A stretch of 6,042 bases of DNA from Bacillota bacterium (GTDB lineage: Bacteria; Bacillota; Clostridia; Peptostreptococcales; Anaerovoracaceae): contig JAEELK010000207.1 of the NCBI GenBank assembly GCA_016282655.1, positions 1-6,042 of the forward strand. Direction: 5' to 3'. Below, in pieces: positions 1 through 5,500 of the stretch; position 1 is the stretch's first letter, and the number at the start of each line of letters is the position of its first letter. The position numbers were made by a program, and so were the translations under genes. The notes below the pieces were generated by a model. That model saw nothing but the letters and a program-made list of their open reading frames with translations, was not told the DNA's origin and made no database searches.

Positions 1-243
1 CGCGGGCGAGAGCAGCAGGCTGCGCAGGTCCTGCGAGGTGAAGAGGTTCTCGCCGACGGCTTTTCCGACGGCGCGGGCCAGATCCGGCTGGCGGCGGGGG
101 ATGATGCCCGGGGTAAAGGGAAGGCGCCGCCCGCAGAGCATCTTCGGATGATGGGGGCGGAAGAGCATCTTCACTGCCACAAAGTTTGTAAAATAGCCGA
201 TGCAGGCGCCGAGAAGCGGCCCTGCGACGTATTGGATGTCCAT
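1..243 (-). CDS. DUF445 family membrane protein, N-terminal part
   Basis: Only the first 81 codons are present; the gene continues past the left edge. The N-terminus carries a hydrophobic glycine-rich segment with the pattern GACIGYFTNFVAVKMLFRP (residues 12-30), followed by LPFTPGIIPRRQPDLARAVG (41-60). This combination is typical of the start of DUF445 (YheB-like) proteins, which are membrane-anchored and have no firmly established biochemical role. The ATG at 243 is chosen because the protein begins just before the first membrane segment, as in the family, and no ATG, GTG or TTG lies in the same frame in the 47-nt gap upstream. I see no clear Shine-Dalgarno sequence in front of it, which is odd beside the well-marked sites elsewhere. 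It follows the thioredoxin-like gene by 47 nt on the same strand and is probably the third gene of a leftward operon. Confidence 0.85.
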   Translation of the reverse strand, partial: MDIQYVAGPLLGACIGYFTNFVAVKMLFRPHHPKMLCGRRLPFTPGIIPRRQPDLARAVGKAVGENLFTSQDLRSLLLSPA

Positions 244-290
244 GTCTGTATCAGCCGATCGATGAAAGGAAGCGCGGAACGGAGAAAGGA

Positions 291-572
291 TCAGTACGGC
301 GCGGCGCCGGAGCGCTGCCGGAAATGCGCGCGCAGGAGACGGGCGATCTCCTCCGGGCTCTGAGGGCCGCTGCAGAGGAGGGTGCCGCCCAGGAGCAGCG
401 CGGGCGGCCGAACGACGCCGAGCTTCAGGATGTCCAGATCGCGCTCTTCCTTCCGCAGGGAAATATCTTCAAAAAAAGGGTCTTCCGCGCGGAGCCGGCC
501 GAGCGCGGCCGCGGCGTTGAGATAGAGCCGGTCGCCCTCCTCGGTCCGGCGGTCCGCGATCAGCAGTTCCAT
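291..572 (-). CDS. thioredoxin-fold-like small protein lacking CXXC
   Basis: This 93-residue protein resembles the small thioredoxin/glutaredoxin-like family (TM0996/MTH895 type) in layout. It has a short N-terminal strand (MELLIAD), a helix rich in Ala and Leu (about 17-28), a middle strand region (33-50), then GVVRPPALLLGG (52-63) matching the cis-proline strand and beta-hairpin of the fold, and a closing helix introduced by SPEEIARLLRAHF (72-84). The redox CXXC expected after the first strand is absent: the site reads DRRTEEGD (7-14), and the only cysteine is Cys67. A thiol-disulfide oxidoreductase role is therefore unlikely, and a binding or scaffold role is possible. The ATG overlaps the stop of the upstream Cys-cluster gene by one base (TGATG), so translation is probably coupled. 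Family assignment is by eye from the C-terminal half; the function is unknown. Confidence 0.72.
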   Translation of the reverse strand: MELLIADRRTEEGDRLYLNAAAALGRLRAEDPFFEDISLRKEERDLDILKLGVVRPPALLLGGTLLCSGPQSPEEIARLLRAHFRQRSGAAPY

Positions 573-856
573 CAGCGCGTTTCCGCCGCCTGCGCGGCGT
601 TCTCCGCCTCGGCGGCCGTCACGGCGCTTTCGGCGGCTGCCGTGATCTCCGCGAGCTCCGGAGACGCCTCTGCCGCTTCTCCTTCTTTTTCCACCGGCGG
701 ATACTTCTCGCGGTGGCAGACGAAACGGTTCGGGCAGGTGGCGCAGCCCCAGCCGCAGGAGGGGCGCTTCTCCGCGATGGAAGGATCGCTGTGGACTTTG
801 TTGACCGCAACGAAGCCGACGATCAGCACGATGACGACGATGATGATGGTGACCAT
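572..856 (-). CDS. small single-pass membrane protein with four-Cys cluster
   Basis: This 94-residue protein begins with one strongly hydrophobic segment (residues 2-18, mostly Val and Ile). A short basic/polar linker follows, then a compact cysteine cluster CGWGCATCPNRFVCH (34-48, spacing C-x3-C-x2-C-x5-C plus His48). The tail (about 57-94) is acidic and Ala/Glu-rich and looks extended or helical. The plan recalls the FeoB-associated Cys-rich membrane proteins (one N-terminal helix, then a small Cys motif), but the spacing and long tail differ and no feoB is visible, so I leave it unnamed. The cluster could bind zinc or an Fe-S centre; that is inference. The ATG at 856 has a good Shine-Dalgarno sequence (GAGGT, 4 nt upstream), and the gene is the first after the divergent promoter region. 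It is coupled to the downstream thioredoxin-like gene. Confidence 0.78.
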   Translation of the reverse strand: MVTIIIVVIVLIVGFVAVNKVHSDPSIAEKRPSCGWGCATCPNRFVCHREKYPPVEKEGEAAEASPELAEITAAAESAVTAAEAENAAQAAETR

Positions 857-891
857 AGGGACCTCACTTCTGAAAGACGGATGTGGTTTTT

Positions 892-911
892 TGCAGTATC
901 ATAATACTACA
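892..911. promoter_or_regulatory. 20-bp inverted repeat overlapping the minus-strand -10
   Basis: The arms TGCAGTAT (892-899) and ATACTACA (904-911) are complementary except at one position and are separated by the 4-nt spacer CATA. The dyad covers the proposed -10 box of the leftward promoter (901-906), where a bound repressor would block RNA polymerase. I cannot assign it to a named regulator; it does not match the Fur, Rex or CopY consensus sequences as I know them. Confidence 0.4.
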
Positions 912-928
912 GGTCCGGGCGATTTGAA
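901..928 (-). promoter_or_regulatory. putative sigma-70-type promoter for the leftward operon
   Basis: On the minus strand TTCAAA (928-923) is followed after 16 nt by TATTAT (906-901). These match the -35 and -10 consensus at 4/6 and 5/6. The site lies 44 nt upstream of the start of the Cys-cluster membrane protein. An overlapping alternative -10, TATGAT, sits three bases further downstream. The region is AT-rich against a GC-rich background. The assignment rests on consensus matching only. Confidence 0.45.
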
Positions 929-944
929 AGCCATTGTATTCAGT

Positions 945-973
945 TTTTCAACGCGGTCGTATTGCGGTATACA
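945..973 (+). promoter_or_regulatory. putative promoter for the rightward genes
   Basis: TTTTCA (945-950) and TATACA (968-973, within TATACAAT) are spaced by 17 nt, each matching the sigma-70/SigA consensus at 4/6. A second, overlapping option is TTGCGG (962-967) with TAAACT (985-990), also 17 nt apart. Either would give an untranslated leader of roughly 60-80 nt before the aminotransferase. This is by consensus only, and the choice between the two is open. Confidence 0.4.
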
Positions 974-985
974 ATCACTTGTGAT
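974..985. promoter_or_regulatory. perfect short dyad at the rightward promoter
   Basis: ATCAC-TT-GTGAT is a perfect inverted repeat with 5-nt arms and a 2-nt spacer. It lies immediately downstream of the TATACA box and just upstream of the alternative TAAACT box, so it could be an operator for the aminotransferase transcription unit. Its short length means chance occurrence cannot be excluded. Confidence 0.3.
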
Positions 986-1007
986 AAACTAAATCATTCA
1001 AAACACA

Positions 1008-1025
1008 GGCGGCACACGCGCCGCC
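1008..1025 (+). other. GC-rich hairpin in the 5' leader of the aminotransferase
   Basis: GGCGGC (1008-1013) and GCCGCC (1020-1025) can pair as a 6-bp all-GC stem with a 6-nt loop. It is followed by an A-rich stretch rather than a run of T, so it is not an intrinsic terminator for the plus strand. Read on the minus strand it is followed by a weak TGTGTTTT stretch. It sits 22 nt upstream of the Shine-Dalgarno sequence and could stabilise the mRNA leader, but no known riboswitch class is recognised. Confidence 0.3.
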
Positions 1026-1059
1026 GAAAAACGAAAACGAGCCCATGGGAGGGAGCAAA

Positions 1060-2322
1060 ATGGCAGACTTCATTATGGCACAGGGCAACGCCCGCACCAT
1101 CACCGGCGTGGATAAGATCTTCACCGCCAGCAGCAAGGCGAAGGAACTGATCGCGCGCTACGGGAAAGAGAAGGTCGCCAACTCCACCATCGGCGCTCTG
1201 CTGGACGACAGGGGCGAGCTCATGATCCTGCCGACCGTGGCGGAGCTCCTGAAAGAACTCAGCCCGGCAGAGTTTGCGGAATACGCGCCCATCGCGGGGA
1301 TCCCGGAGTATCTGGAGGCGGTGCGGACGGCGGTCTTCGAAAGCTATCGCCCGCAGTCTGCCGTGGAAGCCGTGGCGAGCCCCGGCGGCACCGGCGCCAT
1401 CCGGAACGCCATTGAAAACTACACGCGCAGAGGCGAGCTGGTCCTCACCGCGGACTGGTTCTGGGCGCCGTACCGCACCATCTGCCAGGAGATCGAGCGC
1501 GATCTCGCGACCTTTGCGCTCTTCACGCCGGACTTCCGATTCAATCTGCCGGCGCTGGAGGCTGCCGTACGGGAGATCCTCTCCAAACAGGACCGCCTGC
1601 TCCTCATCCTCAACACGCCGGCGCACAATCCCACCGGCTATACGCTGACGGACGAAGACTGGGACGGCATCCTTTCCGTCCTGCGGACGGCCTGCGCGGA
1701 CAAGACGAAGCAGATCGCCGTTTTGGCGGACATCGCGTATATGGATTTCGCGGGCGAGGCGGAGCGCTTCCGCTCCTTCCTGCGCAAGCTGGACGGAGAC
1801 CTTCCGTCGAACCTGATCAGCCTCATCGCCTTCAGCATGTCTAAGAGCTTCACGCTCTACGGCATGCGATGCGGCGCGCTGCTCTGCATGCACAAAGATC
1901 CCGCGGTCGCCGCAGAATTCAAAAAAGTCTGTTCCTTTTCCGGACGGGGCACCTGGTCCAACTGCAGCCGCGCGCCCATGATCATCCTGAGCCGCATCTG
2001 CTCGGATCCCGCCCTCAAGCAGAAGCTGGAGCAAGAGCGCAGCGAATTCCTGCACCTGCTGCAGAAACGCGGGCAGGCCTTCGTCGCGGCGGCGGAGGAG
2101 GCGGGCCTTTGCCTGGCGCCGTATCAGTCCGGCTTCTTCATCAGCATCCCCTGCGCGGATCCCGACGCGGCGGCGGAGCATCTGCATCAGGAACGGATCG
2201 TCCTGGTGCCGCTCGCCAAGGGCCTCCGCGTCTCTGTCGCCTCGCTCTCCGAGGCCTGGTGTCACGTCTTGCCGGCCAGGATCAAGGCGGCGCTGGATGC
2301 CACCCAGGGAGGGAACAAATGA
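1060..2322 (+). CDS. PLP-dependent aminotransferase, class I (AspC/TyrB-like)
   Basis: The 420-residue protein is a fold-type I PLP aminotransferase, expected to move an amino group between an amino acid and a 2-oxo acid in the cytoplasm. Landmarks in order are YAPIAGIPEYLEAV (75-88), the cofactor-phosphate loop GGTGA (109-113), a Trp-rich stretch WFWAPY (133-138) where the ring-stacking aromatic residue lies, NPTG (190-193), DIAY (224-227, Asp to the pyridine nitrogen), the Schiff-base lysine Lys262 in SMSKS with Arg270 after it, and Arg390 in GLRVSVASLS for the substrate carboxylate. This order and the YLPIAG-like motif point to the aspartate/aromatic subgroup, but substrate cannot be decided. 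The start at 1060 is preferred over the in-frame ATG at 1045 because GGGAGGGA (1047-1054) is an ideal ribosome site for it and lies inside any 1045 start. Its stop overlaps the thioesterase start (ATGA). Confidence 0.93.
   Translation: MADFIMAQGNARTITGVDKIFTASSKAKELIARYGKEKVANSTIGALLDDRGELMILPTVAELLKELSPAEFAEYAPIAGIPEYLEAVRTAVFESYRPQSAVEAVASPGGTGAIRNAIENYTRRGELVLTADWFWAPYRTICQEIERDLATFALFTPDFRFNLPALEAAVREILSKQDRLLLILNTPAHNPTGYTLTDEDWDGILSVLRTACADKTKQIAVLADIAYMDFAGEAERFRSFLRKLDGDLPSNLISLIAFSMSKSFTLYGMRCGALLCMHKDPAVAAEFKKVCSFSGRGTWSNCSRAPMIILSRICSDPALKQKLEQERSEFLHLLQKRGQAFVAAAEEAGLCLAPYQSGFFISIPCADPDAAAEHLHQERIVLVPLAKGLRVSVASLSEAWCHVLPARIKAALDATQGGNK
2307..2321 (+). promoter_or_regulatory. ribosome binding site inside the aminotransferase end
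   Basis: GGGAGGGA (2307-2314) lies 4 nt before the ATG of the thioesterase (2319), inside the last codons of the aminotransferase. It fixes this start within an open frame that extends much further upstream. It is almost identical to the site in front of the aminotransferase (1047-1062). Confidence 0.75.
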
Positions 2323-3086
2323 TCTTAGAAGACGGAAAAGAGCTGCTCGAGCTGGACTGCGTCTACCGCATCCCGACGGGCGTCAGCCTCTTCAATGAGC
2401 GCGTGTTCCTCATGCCGCAGAGCTATCAGCAGCTCTACGCGGCGCTCGTGGAGGAGCATTTGGACAAGTTCCTCTGCTCCATGCCATATACCAGCCGCCA
2501 CGGCCTGAACTGGGCCCTGATCTCACTGCATTTCGACGTTCTGAAGCCGCTGGACAACGCCGTCTGGCTGCTGGGGCAGACCTGGCACAGCGAGCACAGA
2601 GGGCCGTATTTCCGCAGGGAGTTCCGCTTCCGCAGTGAGGAAGGCGAGCTGCTGCTGCATGGCACCTCCTACAGCATCCTGCTGGACATGGAAAAGCGCA
2701 GCGTGTTCCGCGGGCGCGAGATCCCCTTCCACGTGGAGCCCTGCACGCCGGAGTTCGTCGTGGACGACGTATCGAACCGCTTCCGCGAGACGCTGGACTT
2801 TCAGGATATGGGGGAGCGCATGGCCCAAAACAGCGACATCGACGCGCTGGGCCACGTGAACAACACCCGCTACGGCGCTTTCGCCTACGATCTCTTCACC
2901 GAAGAAGAAAAAGATCTGCTGCAGAAGCCCTTCCGCATGGAGCTCTTCTTCATCTCCGAGCTGCAGCAGGGCCGTGCCTTTTCGCTGCAGAAGGCCGTCA
3001 CGGAGGACGGCCTGGCCGTCCGCGGCATGCGGGACGAGGAAGCCGCCTTCGTGGTCCGCTTCAAGCGTCTCCCGATCGAAGGATAG
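2319..3086 (+). CDS. acyl-ACP thioesterase (double hotdog fold)
   Basis: The 255-residue product matches the acyl-ACP thioesterase family (FatA/FatB-like, PF01643), which hydrolyses acyl-ACP to free fatty acid and ACP. The N-terminal hotdog (about 10-135) shows the family's tryptophan strand (NWALISLHFDV, 64-74), the TWHSEHRGPYFRREF segment (88-102) and SILLDMEKR (119-127). The C-terminal hotdog (about 150-252) has SDIDALGHVNNTRYGAF (172-188). By comparison with plant FatB, Asp175 and His179 match catalytic residues and Glu214 probably matches the catalytic Glu, but the Asn of D-x-N-x-H is Leu177 here. The length fits bacterial members. The start ATG overlaps the aminotransferase stop by 4 nt, which fits translational coupling. 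Chain-length preference cannot be read from the sequence. Confidence 0.9.
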   Translation: MILEDGKELLELDCVYRIPTGVSLFNERVFLMPQSYQQLYAALVEEHLDKFLCSMPYTSRHGLNWALISLHFDVLKPLDNAVWLLGQTWHSEHRGPYFRREFRFRSEEGELLLHGTSYSILLDMEKRSVFRGREIPFHVEPCTPEFVVDDVSNRFRETLDFQDMGERMAQNSDIDALGHVNNTRYGAFAYDLFTEEEKDLLQKPFRMELFFISELQQGRAFSLQKAVTEDGLAVRGMRDEEAAFVVRFKRLPIEG

Positions 3087-3113
3087 CGCCGCCGCCGTAC
3101 GACACAGATCAAC

Positions 3114-3129
3114 AGAGAGGTCCTTCTTG
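3114..3129 (+). promoter_or_regulatory. ribosome binding site that selects a TTG start
   Basis: AGAGAGG (3114-3120) is placed 6 nt before TTG 3127. No comparable sequence precedes the in-frame ATG at 3157, so the rare TTG is the better start for the antiporter. The weaker start codon may lower its translation relative to the two genes upstream. Confidence 0.65.
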
Positions 3130-5424
3130 AGCGCACTGCCCACCTTAGTAACTGATATGGCGCTGATCCTGGTGGTGGCCGGCATCATCACGCTGCTCTG
3201 CAAAAAGCTGAGGCAGCCGCTGATCATCGGCTACATCCTGGCCGGCTTCCTGCTGGGCCCTGTGGTGGACTTCATCCCCACGCTGGGTGACCCGGAGAAC
3301 ATCGAGACGCTGGCGGAGATCGGCGTCATTTTCATGATGTTCGCGCTCGGCCTCGAATTCGATCTGCACAAGATGGCCAAGGTCGGCCTCAGCGCCATCG
3401 TTTCCGCCGTGGTGCAGGTCGGCGGCATGGTGATCGTGGGCTATTTCCTGGGCCTGCTGCTGGGCTGGGGCAACATCAACGGACTCTTTCTGGGCGGCAT
3501 GCTCGGCATGTCCTCCACCATCATCACCATCAAGGCCATCGAAGACGCCGGCATGCGCGACAGGCCCTTTGCGAGCCTGGCCATCGGAACGCTGATCATC
3601 GAAGACATCCTGGCGATCTTCCTCATGCTGATCCTGGCCACGCTGGCCATCGGCAGCGGCGGGGGCGGAGCAGGGAACATCGTGCTGAACATCGGCAAGA
3701 TGCTCCTCTATCTGGCGCTCTGGCTCACCGTCGGCATCCTCTTTATCCCCTCCCTGATCAAGAAAATAGGACATCTGATGAACGCGGAGACGCTGCTCGT
3801 CGTGAGCCTCGGCTTCTGCTTCGCCATGGTCTGCCTGGCGGACGCGCTGGGCTTCTCCTCCGCGCTGGGCGCCTTCATGGCCGGCACCATCCTGGCAGGC
3901 AGCTTCGCGGCGGAGGAGGTGGAGCGGATGATGACCCCGCTGAAGGATCTCTTCGTGGCCATCTTCTTCGTCTCCGTCGGCCTGATGGTGGTGCCTTCCA
4001 CCATCCTGCGATACATCGTCCCGATCCTGATCCTCTGCGTCGTGACCATCGTCGCCAAGGTGCTGCTGCTCTCCGTCAGCATGCTCGTGACGGGCAAAGA
4101 CATGGAGACTTCGCTGCACAGCGCGCTCTCGCAGTCGCAGGTGGGCGAGTTCTCCTTCATCATCGCCAGCATGGGCATCTCCATGGGCGCGATCTCGGAC
4201 TTTCTCTATCCGGTCATCGTGGCGGTCGCGGTGCTGACCACCTTCACCACGCCCTTCCTCCTGCGCGGCGGCGGCAGGCTGCAGGCGCTGCTGGAAAAGC
4301 TGCTGCCGAAGAAGCTGCAGTCCTTCATGAGCCGCATGGCGCAGGAAAAGACGGACGAGGCGGCGCAGGCGGAAGAAGAGAACGTCTGGCTGACCTTCCT
4401 GAGACGCTATTTCACGAACTACGGCATCTCCGTGGTGCTGATCCTGGCGGTCTATCTCGCCTGCGGCCAGTTCCTGCTGCCCTGGCTGGAGGAGATGCAG
4501 ACGCTGGATCCGCTGCTGATCAAGTGCATCGCCGCGGGCATCATGCTCTTCTTCACGGGCATCTTCCTGCCGGTGCTCCTGGTCTTCCGGCGCACCTACT
4601 TCACCACGCTCTGGCTGAGCAGCGACCGCAACCACGTGCCGCTCCTGCTGCTCATGGGGCTGCGCGTGGCGACGGCAGCCTTCCTGATCGCGCTGCCCTT
4701 CGTTCTCATCTTCGATCTTCCGCTCTTCCTGCCGCTGCTCATCGCGGTGCCCGCGGCGCTGCTCTCCTCGCGCTCCAGCGCCCTGAAGCGCCGCTACATG
4801 CAGATCGAGGCGCGCTTCCTTTCGAATTTCAACGAGAAACAGCTCTCAAGCACGGACCGAGGCGACAAGACCATCTGGGTGGACGAGGAACTCTACGCGG
4901 GGCGCTTCCTGGTGCGGAACGGCAGCGAGGCGGACGGCGTCACGCTGAACGACCTGCAGTGGGGCAGACTCTTCAACGTCAGCGTCATCAAGCTCATCCG
5001 CGGCAAAACGCACCTGAACATCCCCACATGGGACCGCAGAGTCCAGGCCGGGGACGTGCTGGTGCTGCTCGGCCGGCCGCAGGCCTTCACGAACTTCACG
5101 CTCTACGGCGCCAAGAACGGCATCGCGGAAGGCGAGATCATGACCCTGCGCAGCTTCATCGACAGCCAGGACGACGTTCCGTTCGACAAACAGCTTCTGG
5201 AATACGCCATCACCGTGAAAAAGAAGGATCTCTTCGACGGGCAGTCTCTGCGTCAGGTCCGCCTGCGCGAAAAACTGAACTGCGTGCTGGTCGGCCTGGC
5301 GCGCAGCGAGCTGCCCATCATGGACGTGCATCCGGATTTCATCTTCCAGCCGGATGACGTGCTCTGGGTGGTCGGCAGCCAGTCCATGGCCGCCGCGCTC
5401 TTCGACCGCGGTCTGATCGGATGA
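3127..5424 (+). CDS. CPA2-family cation:proton antiporter with two TrkA_C domains
   Basis: This 765-residue membrane protein has an N-terminal Na_H_Exchanger domain (about 10-385, roughly 12-13 helices) of the KefB/KefC type: KLRQPLIIGYILAGFLLGP (27-45), a GMSST unwound-helix motif (127-131), IIEDILAI (157-164) with Glu159-Asp160 at the position of the KefC Gln-Asp pair, GALGAFMAG-like ALGAFMAG (246-253) and SQVGEFSF (337-344). A charged linker (385-425) leads to three or four more helices (about 432-547). The soluble C-terminus holds two TrkA_C-like modules (about 588-657 and 690-760), without a Rossmann TrkA_N domain. It probably exchanges K+ or Na+ for H+ across the inner membrane. The TTG start at 3127 is chosen because AGAGAGG (3114-3120) lies 6 nt before it and the resulting N-terminus (SALPTLVTDMALILV) resembles the family; ATG 3157 would cut into the first helix. 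The gap to the thioesterase is 40 nt, with no terminator seen. Confidence 0.9.
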   Translation: MSALPTLVTDMALILVVAGIITLLCKKLRQPLIIGYILAGFLLGPVVDFIPTLGDPENIETLAEIGVIFMMFALGLEFDLHKMAKVGLSAIVSAVVQVGGMVIVGYFLGLLLGWGNINGLFLGGMLGMSSTIITIKAIEDAGMRDRPFASLAIGTLIIEDILAIFLMLILATLAIGSGGGGAGNIVLNIGKMLLYLALWLTVGILFIPSLIKKIGHLMNAETLLVVSLGFCFAMVCLADALGFSSALGAFMAGTILAGSFAAEEVERMMTPLKDLFVAIFFVSVGLMVVPSTILRYIVPILILCVVTIVAKVLLLSVSMLVTGKDMETSLHSALSQSQVGEFSFIIASMGISMGAISDFLYPVIVAVAVLTTFTTPFLLRGGGRLQALLEKLLPKKLQSFMSRMAQEKTDEAAQAEEENVWLTFLRRYFTNYGISVVLILAVYLACGQFLLPWLEEMQTLDPLLIKCIAAGIMLFFTGIFLPVLLVFRRTYFTTLWLSSDRNHVPLLLLMGLRVATAAFLIALPFVLIFDLPLFLPLLIAVPAALLSSRSSALKRRYMQIEARFLSNFNEKQLSSTDRGDKTIWVDEELYAGRFLVRNGSEADGVTLNDLQWGRLFNVSVIKLIRGKTHLNIPTWDRRVQAGDVLVLLGRPQAFTNFTLYGAKNGIAEGEIMTLRSFIDSQDDVPFDKQLLEYAITVKKKDLFDGQSLRQVRLREKLNCVLVGLARSELPIMDVHPDFIFQPDDVLWVVGSQSMAAALFDRGLIG

Positions 5425-5451
5425 GCCGTGTCGGCGCATCCGCAAAGCAGA

Positions 5452-5457
5452 TATACT
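5452..5457 (+). promoter_or_regulatory. possible -10 box for the superoxide dismutase gene
   Basis: TATACT matches the -10 consensus at 5/6 and lies 44 nt before the dismutase start, in the 76-nt gap after the antiporter. No good -35 box is found 16-18 nt upstream, so the dismutase might depend on an activator here, or simply be read through from the antiporter. No terminator hairpin with a T run is visible in this gap. Confidence 0.25.
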
Positions 5458-5500
5458 CTGAAAGTTTTTCTGACATGCATTGCGAGAAGGAGGTACGAAA

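Noticed and set aside
324..992. A 222-codon open frame on the plus strand opposite the two small minus-strand genes
   Set aside because: It is low-complexity, has no good ribosome site and runs through the promoter region. The minus strand offers a membrane helix, a Cys cluster, a ribosome site and a coupled overlap.
1008..1038. Intrinsic terminator in the divergent region
   Set aside because: The GC stem is followed by an A-rich stretch on the plus strand, and by only a broken T run on the minus strand, where no transcript is expected to end.
994..2265. A 423-codon open frame on the minus strand opposite the aminotransferase
   Set aside because: The product is Arg/Ala/Glu-rich without domains, and the plus strand carries an intact aminotransferase with all catalytic residues. 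It is a mirror open frame.
1869..2318. Upstream in-frame extension of the thioesterase into the aminotransferase
   Set aside because: The extra 150 codons are Arg/Gly/Ala-rich nonsense overlapping a real gene; the ATG at 2319 has a strong ribosome site and gives the family-typical length.
2974..3126. Upstream in-frame extension of the antiporter to an ATG inside the thioesterase
   Set aside because: The added residues are Arg/Ser-rich and hydrophilic, unlike the family's N-terminus. The TTG at 3127 has a well-placed ribosome site.
3145..4635. A 496-codon open frame on the minus strand opposite the antiporter
   Set aside because: It encodes a His/Asp/Gln/Glu-rich sequence with no recognisable domain. 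It arises from the strong GC bias at third codon positions of the antiporter, whose own protein shows clear family motifs.
4524..5357. A 277-codon plus-strand open frame inside the antiporter in another frame
   Set aside because: Its product is a His/Arg/Ala/Gly-rich shadow of the antiporter reading frame without domain signs or a ribosome site.
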